A DNA stretch of 64,000 nucleotides, from contig NZ_CP014475.1 in NCBI RefSeq assembly GCF_001583415.1, forward strand, positions 682,001 to 746,000, read 5' to 3'. The stretch is from Mycolicibacterium phlei. GTDB lineage: Bacteria > Actinomycetota > Actinomycetes > Mycobacteriales > Mycobacteriaceae. The stretch's first letter is position 1, and every line of letters begins with the position of its first letter. Below the pieces are notes generated by a model that worked only from the letters and a program-made list of their open reading frames with translations, had not been told where the DNA came from and made no database searches. The position numbers were made by a program, and so were the translations under genes. This document shows, in pieces, positions 20,516 to 30,613 of this stretch.

Positions 20516-20986
20516 TTACGTGGTTACGCGTGCGCTCGGGCGGAGACGCACGACGAGCGGATAGATCTGACAGCCCAGGCAAATGCCGAAGGCCGCGTTG
20601 AGGAAGGCCGCCACCAGGGCGAAGCCGGTGGCGATCAGGCCGAGCAGGTCGGCGCCGGCAGCGAACCCGGCCACCCCGACGACCGCGAAGAGCAGCCCGA
20701 CGAGCTGGGCGAACCGCAGCGGCGGCGTCGGCTCCTTCTCGGTCACCGGGCCCAGCCGCGGTGCGATCAGGCGGGCGAACACCAGACCGTACGGGTGCTT
20801 GCGCGGCCCCAGCCACGCGCCGATGGCGAACACCACCGCCTGCACGGCCAGCAGGACGGCCGCGGCGGCCGGGCTGACCCCGTACAGCAGCAGGGTGGCG
20901 GCGAGCACGACGGTGGTGACCCAGGCGGCGAACCGCGGGCCGCGGACGTCCACCTGGTCAGGCGTCTGGGTTTTCTGTGTCGACAT
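20516..20986 (-). CDS. DUF4395 membrane protein
   Basis: A 156-residue integral membrane protein with four hydrophobic segments (near residues 24-40, 42-58, 92-108 and 112-130) and a cytosol-proximal CLGC motif (FGICLGCQIYP). DUF4395 proteins commonly neighbour thioredoxin-like and rhodanese genes, which fits thiX and cysA2 here. The CxxC suggests a redox or sulfur-transfer role; this is inferred. Start at 20986 has ribosome binding site AGGAG. Confidence 0.85.
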   Translation of the reverse strand: MSTQKTQTPDQVDVRGPRFAAWVTTVVLAATLLLYGVSPAAAAVLLAVQAVVFAIGAWLGPRKHPYGLVFARLIAPRLGPVTEKEPTPPLRFAQLVGLLFAVVGVAGFAAGADLLGLIATGFALVAAFLNAAFGICLGCQIYPLVVRLRPSARVTT

Positions 20987-21084
20987 GGGTGTGCTCCTGT
21001 TGTGTATGGATTTGGGCTGACTGGCGGAAAACTCGGATCGAGATCAGATCCGGTCCCGAGCGCGGCGCGAGACGGCGCGGCTAC

Positions 21085-21156
21085 TCAGCAGCTACAACAA
21101 CAACAGCAACAACCCGCAACGCGGCACAGATCGACTGCGCGGCGCTTCGTGAGCAT
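21085..21156 (-). CDS. polycysteine leader peptide upstream of DUF4395-cysA2-sseC2
   Basis: A 23-codon frame starting MLTKRRAVDLCRVAG and ending in six consecutive Cys codons, then Ser-Cys-stop. Polycysteine short ORFs are known attenuators in mycobacteria: ribosomes stalling at Cys codons when cysteine is scarce change the folding of the leader and raise expression of sulfur-assimilation genes. The gene downstream starts 98 nt after the stop, and the gap can form CGGATC/GATCCG pairing. I see no -10 at leaderless spacing; a weak TAAGCT lies about 30 nt upstream. High confidence in identity, less in the exact transcript start. Confidence 0.85.
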   Translation of the reverse strand: MLTKRRAVDLCRVAGCCCCCCSC

Positions 21157-21206
21157 CGGCTCAACGCGGGTGGACACGGCCGACAGCTTACCAACCGGGA
21201 TACGGA

Positions 21207-21629
21207 TCAAGCCAACAGCGGTTCCAAAGCCGAACGCAGGTCAGCGGCTTTGGGTACGCCGTGGGTGCGATAGCGCGGTGTGCCGTCGCGGTCGAACACG
21301 ATCGTCGTCGGCAAAGACAGGACCGAAAGTCGCCGTGCCGCATCCGGATTGGCGTCCATGTCGATCTCCACATGGGTGACCGCCGGCAGCTCGCCGCACA
21401 CCTGCTCGACCACCCGGCGCACCGCCGCGCACGGTCCGCACCACTCGGCGGTGAAGTGCACCAGCGTCGGCCCGGTCGTCGACAACCCGAGATCGCCGGC
21501 GTCGACGGGCGCGGCGTCGGCGGTGGTCTCCCGCACCGTGCCGGCGCGGCGGGTCAGCAGCCGGCCGAGCACGTAGGCCGCCGCCAGCGCGACGACGAGC
21601 ACCGTCACCGCCAGCCAGGAGGAGTTCAC
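21207..21629 (-). CDS. thiX: membrane-anchored thioredoxin-like protein ThiX
   Basis: A 140-residue thioredoxin-fold protein with an N-terminal membrane anchor (about residues 5-25) and active site FTAEWCGPCAAVRR. The cis-Pro region is in LSLPTTIVF. Expected to be a dithiol reductant or oxidant at the membrane. Position upstream of the cysA2 block matches Rv0816c. Confidence 0.88.
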   Translation of the reverse strand: MNSSWLAVTVLVVALAAAYVLGRLLTRRAGTVRETTADAAPVDAGDLGLSTTGPTLVHFTAEWCGPCAAVRRVVEQVCGELPAVTHVEIDMDANPDAARRLSVLSLPTTIVFDRDGTPRYRTHGVPKAADLRSALEPLLA

Positions 21630-21665
21630 CTAAGACATTCTGCCCTCGCCTGGGGCGGTTCGGAC

Positions 21666-22463
21666 TCAGCGCAGGTTGAACTGGGTGAGCGCGACCGTGA
21701 CGTCCTCGGCGATCGCCTCGATGATCAGGTCGGAGCCGCGGGCCCCCCACGCGGTCGGGGTCAGCCCGAACGGCACCCGCTGTCCGGGCATCACCCCCGA
21801 GAACGCGGCCAGCACCGCGTCGACCTTGTCCTCGGGCACCTCCTGGTCGGCGGTCCCCGGCCCGGTGAGCACCCCCGTCGCCGTCATCACCAGCGTCGTC
21901 TGATCGGGGCCGTCGACCTCGAGGTCCACCGACACGCTGACCCGTTCGTGGAAATCCGCCTTGCGCGGGGTGCCGGTGAACACCACACCCGTAGGACTGG
22001 AGATGCCCGACTCGGTGGTGCCGCCGGTGGAGTCGTTGCTCTCCCGGGTCGGGGCCTCCACCAGCAGGTCCGGGATGTCCATGAACCGGCCGATATAGGT
22101 GGAGTCGATGATGATGCGGCTCTCGGCCATGCCGACCGGCAGCTTCGCATCCGGTCCGATCAACCAGGACGCGTCGGCCACGTTGATGCTGTGCAGTGTG
22201 GCCTCCAACGACACCTTCTCCACGACGGGGTGATCCACGCCATTGGCCCGGATCTCGATTTCGTCGTAGTGGCGGTCGCGGGCCTGGGTGAAGAACGGGA
22301 AGCCGAGAATCGCCACCGACGGGTCGTTGTGCAGGTCCGCAGCCGTGCGCACGCTTCTGGCCAGGCGATACTCCGCGTAGATGGCCGCACCGAAGTCTGT
22401 CCCGACGGCCGCCGCGACCACCGCCGTCACCGTCGCGAGGACTCCGATCACCAGCTTGCGCAC
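21666..22463 (-). CDS. lmeA: LmeA-like phospholipid-binding protein (DUF2993, Rv0817c type)
   Basis: A 265-residue exported protein: N-terminal signal or anchor (RKLVIGVLATVTAVVAA) then a DUF2993 lipid-binding domain with EIEIRANGVDH and repeated amphipathic strands. The M. smegmatis member (LmeA) binds phosphoinositides in the periplasm and is needed for mannan elongation of lipomannan. The GTG at 22463 is preferred since residues further upstream lack signal character and overlap the glnR promoter area. Confidence 0.85.
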   Translation of the reverse strand: MRKLVIGVLATVTAVVAAAVGTDFGAAIYAEYRLARSVRTAADLHNDPSVAILGFPFFTQARDRHYDEIEIRANGVDHPVVEKVSLEATLHSINVADASWLIGPDAKLPVGMAESRIIIDSTYIGRFMDIPDLLVEAPTRESNDSTGGTTESGISSPTGVVFTGTPRKADFHERVSVSVDLEVDGPDQTTLVMTATGVLTGPGTADQEVPEDKVDAVLAAFSGVMPGQRVPFGLTPTAWGARGSDLIIEAIAEDVTVALTQFNLR

Positions 22464-22627
22464 CCGGCCATTCTGGCGTACCGACGGCCCGTCGAGAGGT
22501 TCGGCAGGCCTTAGAAGCAGGTACCGCGCTATCGTATGGACACTATCGGCCGGTAACGGCCGCATGTCGTGCATGAATCTGGGAAGTCACCACCGACACT
22601 GTCGTCAAGGCGAGGTCCCAATGGCTG

Positions 22628-24303
<1,676 letters not shown>

Positions 24304-24307
24304 ACCT

Positions 24308-24335
24308 GTTCACCGGCCGTTCACCCGTCATCACC
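24308..24335 (+). promoter_or_regulatory. Pho-box-like direct repeats upstream of pstS
   Basis: GTTCACC at 24308-24314 and 24319-24325 are perfect direct repeats with 11-nt period, followed by a weaker CATCACC at 24329-24335. This is the form bound by actinobacterial phosphate regulators (PhoP, RegX3). It predicts induction of pstSCAB at low phosphate. Confidence 0.7.
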
Positions 24336-24356
24336 TGTTTGTGCACCGGGGCCGCA

Positions 24357-24362
24357 TACGTT
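24357..24362 (+). promoter_or_regulatory. -10 hexamer for pstS
   Basis: TACGTT ends 8 nt before the GTG at 24371 and 21 nt after the Pho-box-like repeats, a geometry compatible with an activator replacing a -35 element. Confidence 0.45.
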
Positions 24363-24370
24363 CGGGATCT

Positions 24371-25480
24371 GTGAAGCTCAACTTCGGTAGGACGCTCGGC
24401 ATCTCCCTCACCGCGGCCGCGGCGCTGACCCTGGCCGCGTGCGGCAGCGACGACAACACCCCCGCCGGGGCGTCGGGGTCGGACACCCCGTCGTCGGCCG
24501 AGTGCGGCGGGAAGAACTCGATCACCGCCGAGGGCTCGACCGCCCAGCAGAACGCGATCGCCGAGTTCAACAAGGTCTGGGGCAAGCTGTGCCCCGGCAA
24601 GAACCTCGCCTACAACCCCACCGGCTCGGGCGCGGGCCGCGAGCAGTTCATCGCCGACCAGGTCGACCTGGCCGGCTCGGATTCCCCGCTCAAGGGTGAT
24701 CAGGTGGCCCAGGCCGCCGAACGCTGCGACGGCAACCCGGCCTGGAACCTGCCGCTGGTGTTCGGCCCGGTCGCGCTCGCCTACAACCTGCCCGGGGTCG
24801 ACACCCTGACCGTCAACGCCGACGTGCTGGCCGGGATCTTCTCCGGCGGGATCACCCGGTGGAACGACCCGGCGCTGACCGCGCTCAACCCGGACGCCGA
24901 CCTGCCGGACCTCGGCATCACCCCGATCTACCGCTCCGACTCCTCGGGCACCACCGACAACTTCCAGAAGTACCTGGCCGCCGCCGCGCCGCAGAGCTGG
25001 ACCAAGGGCGACGGCAGCGAGTTCCAGGGCGGCGCGGGCGAGGGCGCCCAGAAGTCCGCGGGCGTCGTGCAGGCCGTGCAGTCCACCGAGGGCGCGATCG
25101 GCTACGTGGAGAAGGGCTTCGCCGAGCAGGCCGGGGTGCCCTTCGCCCGGATCGACAGCGGTGCCGGCCCGGTCGAGCTGACCGACGAGTCCGCCAGCAA
25201 GGCGATCGACGCCGCGACGTTCGCCGCAGAGGGCAACGACCTGGTGCTCGACCTCGACTCGCTCTACGCCACCCGGGAGCCGGGCGCCTACCCGCTGGTG
25301 CTGGCGACCTACGAGATCGTGTGCTCGAAGGGCTACGACCCGCAGACCGCGGCCGCGGTCAAGTCGTTTTTGACCGTGGCGGCCAACGAGGGTCAGCAGA
25401 ACCTGTCGCCCGCCGGTTACGTCCCGCTGCCGGAGCGCTTCAAGGAGCGCCTGCTCACCTCGATCGACGCGATCGCCTAG
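24371..25480 (+). CDS. pstS: phosphate-binding lipoprotein PstS
   Basis: High-affinity phosphate-binding protein of the Pst ABC importer. 369 residues: lipobox LAAC (Cys about 25), then the PstS fold with TAEGSTAQQNAI, NPTGSGAGREQF, VDLAGSDSPL and YRSDSSGTTDNFQKYL. The GTG at 24371 fits the signal peptide and the -10 element; an upstream in-frame ATG at 24341 would add residues before the signal peptide and overlap the regulatory repeats. Confidence 0.95.
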   Translation: MKLNFGRTLGISLTAAAALTLAACGSDDNTPAGASGSDTPSSAECGGKNSITAEGSTAQQNAIAEFNKVWGKLCPGKNLAYNPTGSGAGREQFIADQVDLAGSDSPLKGDQVAQAAERCDGNPAWNLPLVFGPVALAYNLPGVDTLTVNADVLAGIFSGGITRWNDPALTALNPDADLPDLGITPIYRSDSSGTTDNFQKYLAAAAPQSWTKGDGSEFQGGAGEGAQKSAGVVQAVQSTEGAIGYVEKGFAEQAGVPFARIDSGAGPVELTDESASKAIDAATFAAEGNDLVLDLDSLYATREPGAYPLVLATYEIVCSKGYDPQTAAAVKSFLTVAANEGQQNLSPAGYVPLPERFKERLLTSIDAIA

Positions 25481-25529
25481 TTTCGTGGCGCACCTGCCCC
25501 GATACGGTGAGGATGGGTAGCTGGGACCG

Positions 25530-26573
25530 ATGACCGATAGGCTCGAAGTGACAATCCCTAATCCGTCCGATTCGGGATCGGGTGAAGCGCTCGCTGCACC
25601 CTTCCCGGAGCCGACGCCGATCTCCACCGACCCGTCGCGCCACGCCAAGGAACGGCTCGGGGACCGCGTCTTCCGCGGCCTGGCGGAGGGCTCGGGCGTC
25701 GTCATCGTCGCGTTGATCGTCGCGATCGGTGTGTTCCTGCTGTGGCGGGCCATCCCGGCGCTGATGCGCAACGAGGAGAACTTCTTCCTCTACCGCGGCA
25801 ACTGGGTGACCACCGACACGTCGGCGATGCACTTCGGCATCCTGGACCTGCTTCAGGTCACCGTGTTCGTCTCGGTGTTCGCGCTGATCCTGGCGATGCC
25901 GATCGCGCTGGGCATCGCGATCTACCTCACCCAGTACGCGCCCCGGCGCGTCGCCGGCCCGCTGGGCTATACGGTCGATCTGCTGGCCGCGGTGCCGTCG
26001 ATCATCTACGGCGTCTGGGGCCTGTACGTGCTGGCGCCGGTGCTCAAACCGATTGCGCTGTGGCTCAACCAGAACCTGGGCTGGCTGTTTCTGTTCAAGA
26101 CCGGTTCGGCGTCGGTGGCCGGCGGCGGCACGATCTTCACGGCGGGCATCGTGCTGGCGGTGATGATCCTGCCGATCATCACCGCGGTGACCCGGGAGGT
26201 GTTCGCGCAGACGCCGCGCGGCCAGATCGAGGCGGCGCTGGCGCTGGGCGCCACCCGGTGGGAGGTGGTGCGCACCACCGTGCTGCCGTTCGGCATGTCC
26301 GGTTACATCAGCGGCGCGATGCTCGGCCTGGGCCGCGCACTCGGTGAGACCATCGCGCTGCTGATCATCCTGCGCGGCACCCAGAAGGCGTTCAGCTGGT
26401 CGCTGTTCGACGGCGGCTACACCTTCGCCAGCCTGATCGCCGCCACCGCAAGCGAATTCAACGACCAGTACAAGGCGGGTGCCTACATCGCCGCGGGCCT
26501 GGTGCTGTTCATCCTGACCTTCGTGGTGAACTCGCTGGCCCGCGCCGCGGTCGCCGGAAAGGGGTCCCGATGA
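25530..26573 (+). CDS. pstC: phosphate ABC transporter permease PstC
   Basis: A 347-residue inner-membrane permease with six predicted spans after a 40-residue cytosolic N-terminus. The binding-protein-dependent transport motif is [20 protein letters not shown] (EAA loop contacting PstB). Starts 49 bp after pstS; overlaps pstA by 4 bp. Confidence 0.95.
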   Translation: MTDRLEVTIPNPSDSGSGEALAAPFPEPTPISTDPSRHAKERLGDRVFRGLAEGSGVVIVALIVAIGVFLLWRAIPALMRNEENFFLYRGNWVTTDTSAMHFGILDLLQVTVFVSVFALILAMPIALGIAIYLTQYAPRRVAGPLGYTVDLLAAVPSIIYGVWGLYVLAPVLKPIALWLNQNLGWLFLFKTGSASVAGGGTIFTAGIVLAVMILPIITAVTREVFAQTPRGQIEAALALGATRWEVVRTTVLPFGMSGYISGAMLGLGRALGETIALLIILRGTQKAFSWSLFDGGYTFASLIAATASEFNDQYKAGAYIAAGLVLFILTFVVNSLARAAVAGKGSR

Positions 26574-27484
26574 CCTCGACACTGGACCGCCCGGTCAAGG
26601 CCACCACCTTCCAAGGGGTCTCGCTGCGGCGCAAGGTGACCAACGGTGTCGCCACCGTGCTGGTCACCCTGTCGGTGCTGGTCGCGCTGGTGCCGTTGCT
26701 GTGGGTGCTGTACTCGGTGATCACCAAGGGGTTCAAGGCGATCACCTCACCGGTGTGGTTCACCCACTCGCAGGCCGGGATGACCGCGTTCGAGGCCGGC
26801 GGCGGGGCCTACCACGCGATCGTCGGCACCGTGCTGCAGGGCCTGGTGTGCGCGGTGATCTCGATCCCGATCGGGGTGTTCGTCGCGATCTACCTCGTCG
26901 AGTACGGCGGTGGCACGCGGTTCGGCAAGCTCACCACGTTCATGGTCGACATCCTCACCGGGGTGCCGTCGATCGTGGCCGCCCTGTTCATCTACGCGCT
27001 GTGGGTCGCCACGCTGGGCTTCCCGCGCTCCGGTTTCGCGGTGTCGCTGGCGCTGGTGCTGCTGATGATCCCGGTCATCGTGCGCGCGACCGAGGAGATG
27101 CTGCGCATCGTGCCGATGGACCTGCGGGAGGCCAGTTACGCGCTGGGCGTGACGAAGTGGAAGACCATCGTGCGCATCGTGATTCCCACCGCGCTGTCGG
27201 GCATCGTCACCGGCGTCATGCTGGCGCTGGCCCGCGTGATGGGGGAGACGGCGCCGCTGCTGATCCTGGTCGGCTACGCGCAGGCGATGAACTTCGACAT
27301 GTTCAGCGGGTTCATGGGGTCACTGCCCGGCATGATGTACGACCAGACCTCGGCCGGGGCGGGCGCGAATCCGATTCCCACCGACCGGCTCTGGGGCGCC
27401 GCACTCACCCTGATCCTGCTGATCGCCCTACTCAACATCGGGGCGCGGCTGCTCGCGCGGGCGTTCGCCCCGAAGAAGTTCTAG
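26570..27484 (+). CDS. pstA: phosphate ABC transporter permease PstA
   Basis: A 304-residue permease partner of PstC, six predicted spans and EAA loop [25 protein letters not shown] overlap with pstC, 8 bp before pstB. Confidence 0.95.
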   Translation: MTSTLDRPVKATTFQGVSLRRKVTNGVATVLVTLSVLVALVPLLWVLYSVITKGFKAITSPVWFTHSQAGMTAFEAGGGAYHAIVGTVLQGLVCAVISIPIGVFVAIYLVEYGGGTRFGKLTTFMVDILTGVPSIVAALFIYALWVATLGFPRSGFAVSLALVLLMIPVIVRATEEMLRIVPMDLREASYALGVTKWKTIVRIVIPTALSGIVTGVMLALARVMGETAPLLILVGYAQAMNFDMFSGFMGSLPGMMYDQTSAGAGANPIPTDRLWGAALTLILLIALLNIGARLLARAFAPKKF

Positions 27485-27492
27485 GAACTCAG

Positions 27493-28269
27493 ATGGCTAA
27501 ACGCTTGGACCTCAAGGACGTCAACATCTACTACGGCTCGTTTCACGCCGTCGCCGACGTGTCGCTGTCGGTGCCGCCGCGAAACGTGACCGCGTTCATC
27601 GGGCCGTCCGGCTGCGGCAAGTCGACGGTACTGCGCACGCTCAACCGCATGCACGAGGTGATCCCGGGTGCCCGCGTCGAGGGCTCGGTGCTGCTCGACG
27701 GTGAGGACATCTACGGGCCGGGTGTGGACCCGGTCGGGGTGCGCAAGACCATCGGGATGGTGTTCCAGCGGCCGAATCCATTCCCCACCATGTCGATTCG
27801 CGACAACGTGGTGGCCGGGCTGAAGCTGCAGGGGGTGCGCAACAAGAAGCTGCTCGACGAGGTGTGCGAGCGCTCGCTGCGCGGTGCGAACCTGTGGAAC
27901 GAGGTCAAGGACCGGCTCGACAAACCGGGCGGCGGGCTGTCCGGCGGTCAGCAGCAGCGGCTGTGCATCGCACGGGCCATCGCCGTGCAGCCCGACGTGC
28001 TGCTGATGGACGAGCCGTGCTCGGCGCTGGACCCGATCTCCACGCTGGCCATCGAGGACCTGATCGCCGAACTCAAGCAGGAGTTCACGATCGTCATCGT
28101 CACCCACAACATGCAGCAGGCCGCGCGGGTGAGTGATCAGACCGCGTTCTTCAACCTCGAGGCGACCGGAAAACCGGGCCGGCTCATCGAGATCGACGAC
28201 ACCGAGAAGATCTTCTCCAACCCGTCGCAGAAGGCGACCGAGGACTACATCTCCGGGCGGTTCGGCTGA
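27493..28269 (+). CDS. pstB: phosphate ABC transporter ATPase PstB
   Basis: A 258-residue ATPase driving phosphate import. Walker [11 protein letters not shown]-loop VFQRPNPFP, signature LSGGQQQRL, Walker [14 protein letters not shown] and switch His VTHNM are all intact. ATG at 27493 chosen because it follows pstA by 8 bp and gives the family length; M. tuberculosis calls the ortholog phoT (Rv0820). Confidence 0.97.
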   Translation: MAKRLDLKDVNIYYGSFHAVADVSLSVPPRNVTAFIGPSGCGKSTVLRTLNRMHEVIPGARVEGSVLLDGEDIYGPGVDPVGVRKTIGMVFQRPNPFPTMSIRDNVVAGLKLQGVRNKKLLDEVCERSLRGANLWNEVKDRLDKPGGGLSGGQQQRLCIARAIAVQPDVLLMDEPCSALDPISTLAIEDLIAELKQEFTIVIVTHNMQQAARVSDQTAFFNLEATGKPGRLIEIDDTEKIFSNPSQKATEDYISGRFG

Positions 28270-28273
28270 CCCG

Positions 28274-29239
28274 TCAGGGGGTCACCACGGTTCGTACGCC
28301 GGGCGTCTCGGGCGCCGTCCAGGCCTGCTCGATATCGGCCAGCGGCACCGTCCTCGTCGGCAGCTGCAGCCCGCCGGCGGCCACCATCGCGAACATGCGG
28401 CTCAGGCCCTCGGATCGGGCCCGTGCCATCACGACGGGCGGGACGCTGCCGAAACCGACGCCGCGCAGCGTGATCCCGGTGCTGCGCAGCACCGCCGCGG
28501 ACAGCGCGACCGTCTCACCGGCCATCGAGCCGACCTGCACGAACCGCGTCGGGTGGTAGCGGTTGACGCCCAGCGACGTCAGCGCCGTCAACGTGGTCTC
28601 CGCGGGTGGCCCCCACAGGTAGTCGATGACCGCGTCGAACGGGCGCTTGGCGTGCTCGGCGCTGACCACCTCGCCGAGCCGGTCGAGGGTGACGGCCTCG
28701 TCGGCGCCCACCGAACGCAGCCACGCCAGCCGCTCGGTGTTACGCCCGGCGACCACCACCCGGCCCGCGCCGAACACCGACTTGGCCAGCTGCGTCGCCG
28801 CGGCACCGGTCACACCGGTCGCGCCGAGGATCAGCACGTGGTCACCGGGGGACACCGCGGCGGCGTGTTCGAGTGAGACCCAGGCCGACACACCGGGATT
28901 CGGCAGCGCGGCCGCCGTCACCGAGTCGACGTCGTCGGGTACGGGCACCGCGCTCTGCGGGTTCACCGCGGCGCGTTCGGCGAACAGGCCGCTGGCGCCG
29001 AGTGCGGTCACGTAGGCGCGGCTGCCGCCGGGCAGGCGGACCACCCCGTCCACCCCGGGAATAACCGGCGGCCGCAGGCCCTTGCTGGTGTAGTGCTGTC
29101 CCATCGCCACGCTGCGGGTCAGGTTGGTCAGTGCCGAGGCCTCGACGGTGGCCAGGACGGCGCCGTTGCCCGGCCTGGGTTCGGGGTGGACCTTGTAGAC
29201 CGGCGGGCGGCCCCACTCCTCGACGACAGCGGCATTCAT
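28274..29239 (-). CDS. zinc-independent MDR (quinone oxidoreductase-like) protein
   Basis: A 321-residue medium-chain dehydrogenase/reductase. GroES-like N-terminal half, then an NADPH fold with LILGATGVTGAAATQLAKSV and VVAGRNTERLAWLRSVGADEAV. Structural zinc cysteines are absent, so a quinone oxidoreductase-like activity is likely. Divergent from a MarR gene with three shared operator-like sites between, so probably induced by an electrophile or drug that releases the MarR protein. Confidence 0.87.
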   Translation of the reverse strand: MNAAVVEEWGRPPVYKVHPEPRPGNGAVLATVEASALTNLTRSVAMGQHYTSKGLRPPVIPGVDGVVRLPGGSRAYVTALGASGLFAERAAVNPQSAVPVPDDVDSVTAAALPNPGVSAWVSLEHAAAVSPGDHVLILGATGVTGAAATQLAKSVFGAGRVVVAGRNTERLAWLRSVGADEAVTLDRLGEVVSAEHAKRPFDAVIDYLWGPPAETTLTALTSLGVNRYHPTRFVQVGSMAGETVALSAAVLRSTGITLRGVGFGSVPPVVMARARSEGLSRMFAMVAAGGLQLPTRTVPLADIEQAWTAPETPGVRTVVTP

Positions 29240-29254
29240 GATCGAACTCCCTGA

Positions 29255-29329
29255 GTTTCTATGGAAATAGTTTCTATAGAAACCATACGCCCGGACGGCG
29301 GAAGCTGGCAAGATGGTTTCCATGAAAAC
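29255..29329. promoter_or_regulatory. three MarR operator-like repeats
   Basis: The 14-mers GTTTCTATGGAAAT (29255), GTTTCTATAGAAAC (29270, perfect palindrome) and GTTTCCATGAAAAC (29316) share one pattern. The first two are 15 bp apart centre to centre; the third covers the MarR start codon region. They sit in the divergent promoter between the MDR and MarR genes. Confidence 0.6.
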
Positions 29330-29840
29330 CAAAGCCGCGCTGGTCGCCGAGATCGACGGGCTGGTCAGCGCGCTGAAGGAGAGGCTCGACGGCAGCGACG
29401 GTGTCGATGCCGAGCGCGAGTTCATCGGCTCACGGGTGCCCGAGCGGCTCGTGCCGGTGGCGCGGGCGCTGCCGACGCTGTCGATGCACATGCTGGCGGC
29501 CCTCGCCGAGGGCGAGGCCGACGGGGAACCGGTCAGCGTCGTCGGGTTGGCCGCCCGCACCGGCCGGCCCAAGGGCACCGTGTCCAAACACGTCCAGCGC
29601 CTGGTGGAGGCGGGCCTGGTGGAGCGCACGCCGGTGCCGGGCAACCGCAAGGAGGTGCAGCTGCACCTGACCGCCGACGGCCGGCTGGTCGCCGACGCAC
29701 ACGCGCAGATGCACGTGGAGATGACCCGCGGCCTGCGGGAGTTCCTGCAGCGCTACAGCTCCGCCGACCTGCAGGTGTTGACCCGGATCCTGACGGACCT
29801 GCTGGCCGCGCGCCGCGACGGCGTGCGGATAGTGCCCTGA
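29313..29840 (+). CDS. MarR/winged-helix transcriptional regulator
   Basis: A 175-residue winged-helix regulator: VSVVGLAARTGRPKGTVSKHVQRLVEAGLVER is the recognition helix and PGNRKEVQLHLTADGR the wing. ATG at 29313 or 29322; the second lies inside the third operator copy, so binding there would block initiation and give autoregulation. Likely represses the divergent oxidoreductase. Confidence 0.85.
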   Translation: MVSMKTKAALVAEIDGLVSALKERLDGSDGVDAEREFIGSRVPERLVPVARALPTLSMHMLAALAEGEADGEPVSVVGLAARTGRPKGTVSKHVQRLVEAGLVERTPVPGNRKEVQLHLTADGRLVADAHAQMHVEMTRGLREFLQRYSSADLQVLTRILTDLLAARRDGVRIVP

Positions 29841-29856
29841 CCGACCGGGTGGCGAC

Positions 29857-30525
29857 TCACCGTGCGGCGGGCAGGTCCTCGTCGTCGGGATGCTTGCCGG
29901 TGACCTGGAAGATCACGCGGCGGGCGACCTCCACGGCGTGGTCGGCGAAACGTTCGTAGAACCGGCCGAGCAGGGTGACGTCGACGGCCGCGGCCACCCC
30001 GTGCTTCCACTCCTTGTCCATCAGCACGGTGAACAGGTGACGGTGCAGATCGTCCATCGCATCGTCTTCCTCGTGGATGCGCGCGGCCTTCTCCGGGTCG
30101 CGGGTGACCAGCACCTCTTGCGCGCTGTTGCCCAGTTCCACTGCCAGACGGCCCATTTCGGCGAAGTAGCCGTTCACCTCCTCGGGCAGCGCGTGCTGCG
30201 GGTGGCGACGGCGGGCGATCTTGGCGACGTGCAGGGCCAGCGCCCCCATCCGGGCGACGTCGGCGACGTTCTGGATCGAGCCCACGATCGCGCGCAGATC
30301 CCCGGCGACCGGCGCCTGCAGCGCCAGCAGCACGAACGCCGACTCCTCGGCCCGTGCGCTCATCGCCGCGATCTGCTCGTGGTCGGTGATGACCTGCTCC
30401 GCCAGCACCAGGTCGGCCTGCAGCAGGGCCTGGGTCGCGCGCTCCATCGCCGCGCCGGCCAGCCCGCACATCTCGCCAAGCTGGCTGGTCAGAGCCTCCA
30501 GCTGCTCGTGGTACGCGGTACGCAT
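29857..30525 (-). CDS. phoU: phosphate signalling protein PhoU (PhoY2 type)
   Basis: A 222-residue PhoU made of two three-helix bundles with the metal-binding E-x-x-x-D-type patterns ([17 protein letters not shown] and [16 protein letters not shown]). It links the Pst importer to the SenX3-RegX3 system and keeps the Pho response off in high phosphate. Transcribed convergently with the MarR gene. The gap to the LCP gene carries its own Pho-box-like repeats, so negative feedback is likely. Confidence 0.94.
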   Translation of the reverse strand: MRTAYHEQLEALTSQLGEMCGLAGAAMERATQALLQADLVLAEQVITDHEQIAAMSARAEESAFVLLALQAPVAGDLRAIVGSIQNVADVARMGALALHVAKIARRRHPQHALPEEVNGYFAEMGRLAVELGNSAQEVLVTRDPEKAARIHEEDDAMDDLHRHLFTVLMDKEWKHGVAAAVDVTLLGRFYERFADHAVEVARRVIFQVTGKHPDDEDLPAAR

Positions 30526-30553
30526 AAGGCCAGCCTACGGGCTGGACCGGCGA

Positions 30554-30586
30554 ACCCGGGTGAGCGCGCAGTGAACGACGGGTGAA
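30554..30586 (-). promoter_or_regulatory. triple Pho-box-like repeat upstream of phoU
   Basis: On the minus strand three consecutive 11-nt units start TTCACC, TTCACT and CTCACC. The first unit shares TTCACCCGTC with the pstS repeats. Located 29 bp before the phoU start codon. Confidence 0.6.
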
Positions 30587-30613
30587 AGCCGGGCGTCGAA
30601 CCGGGGCTCCCGA

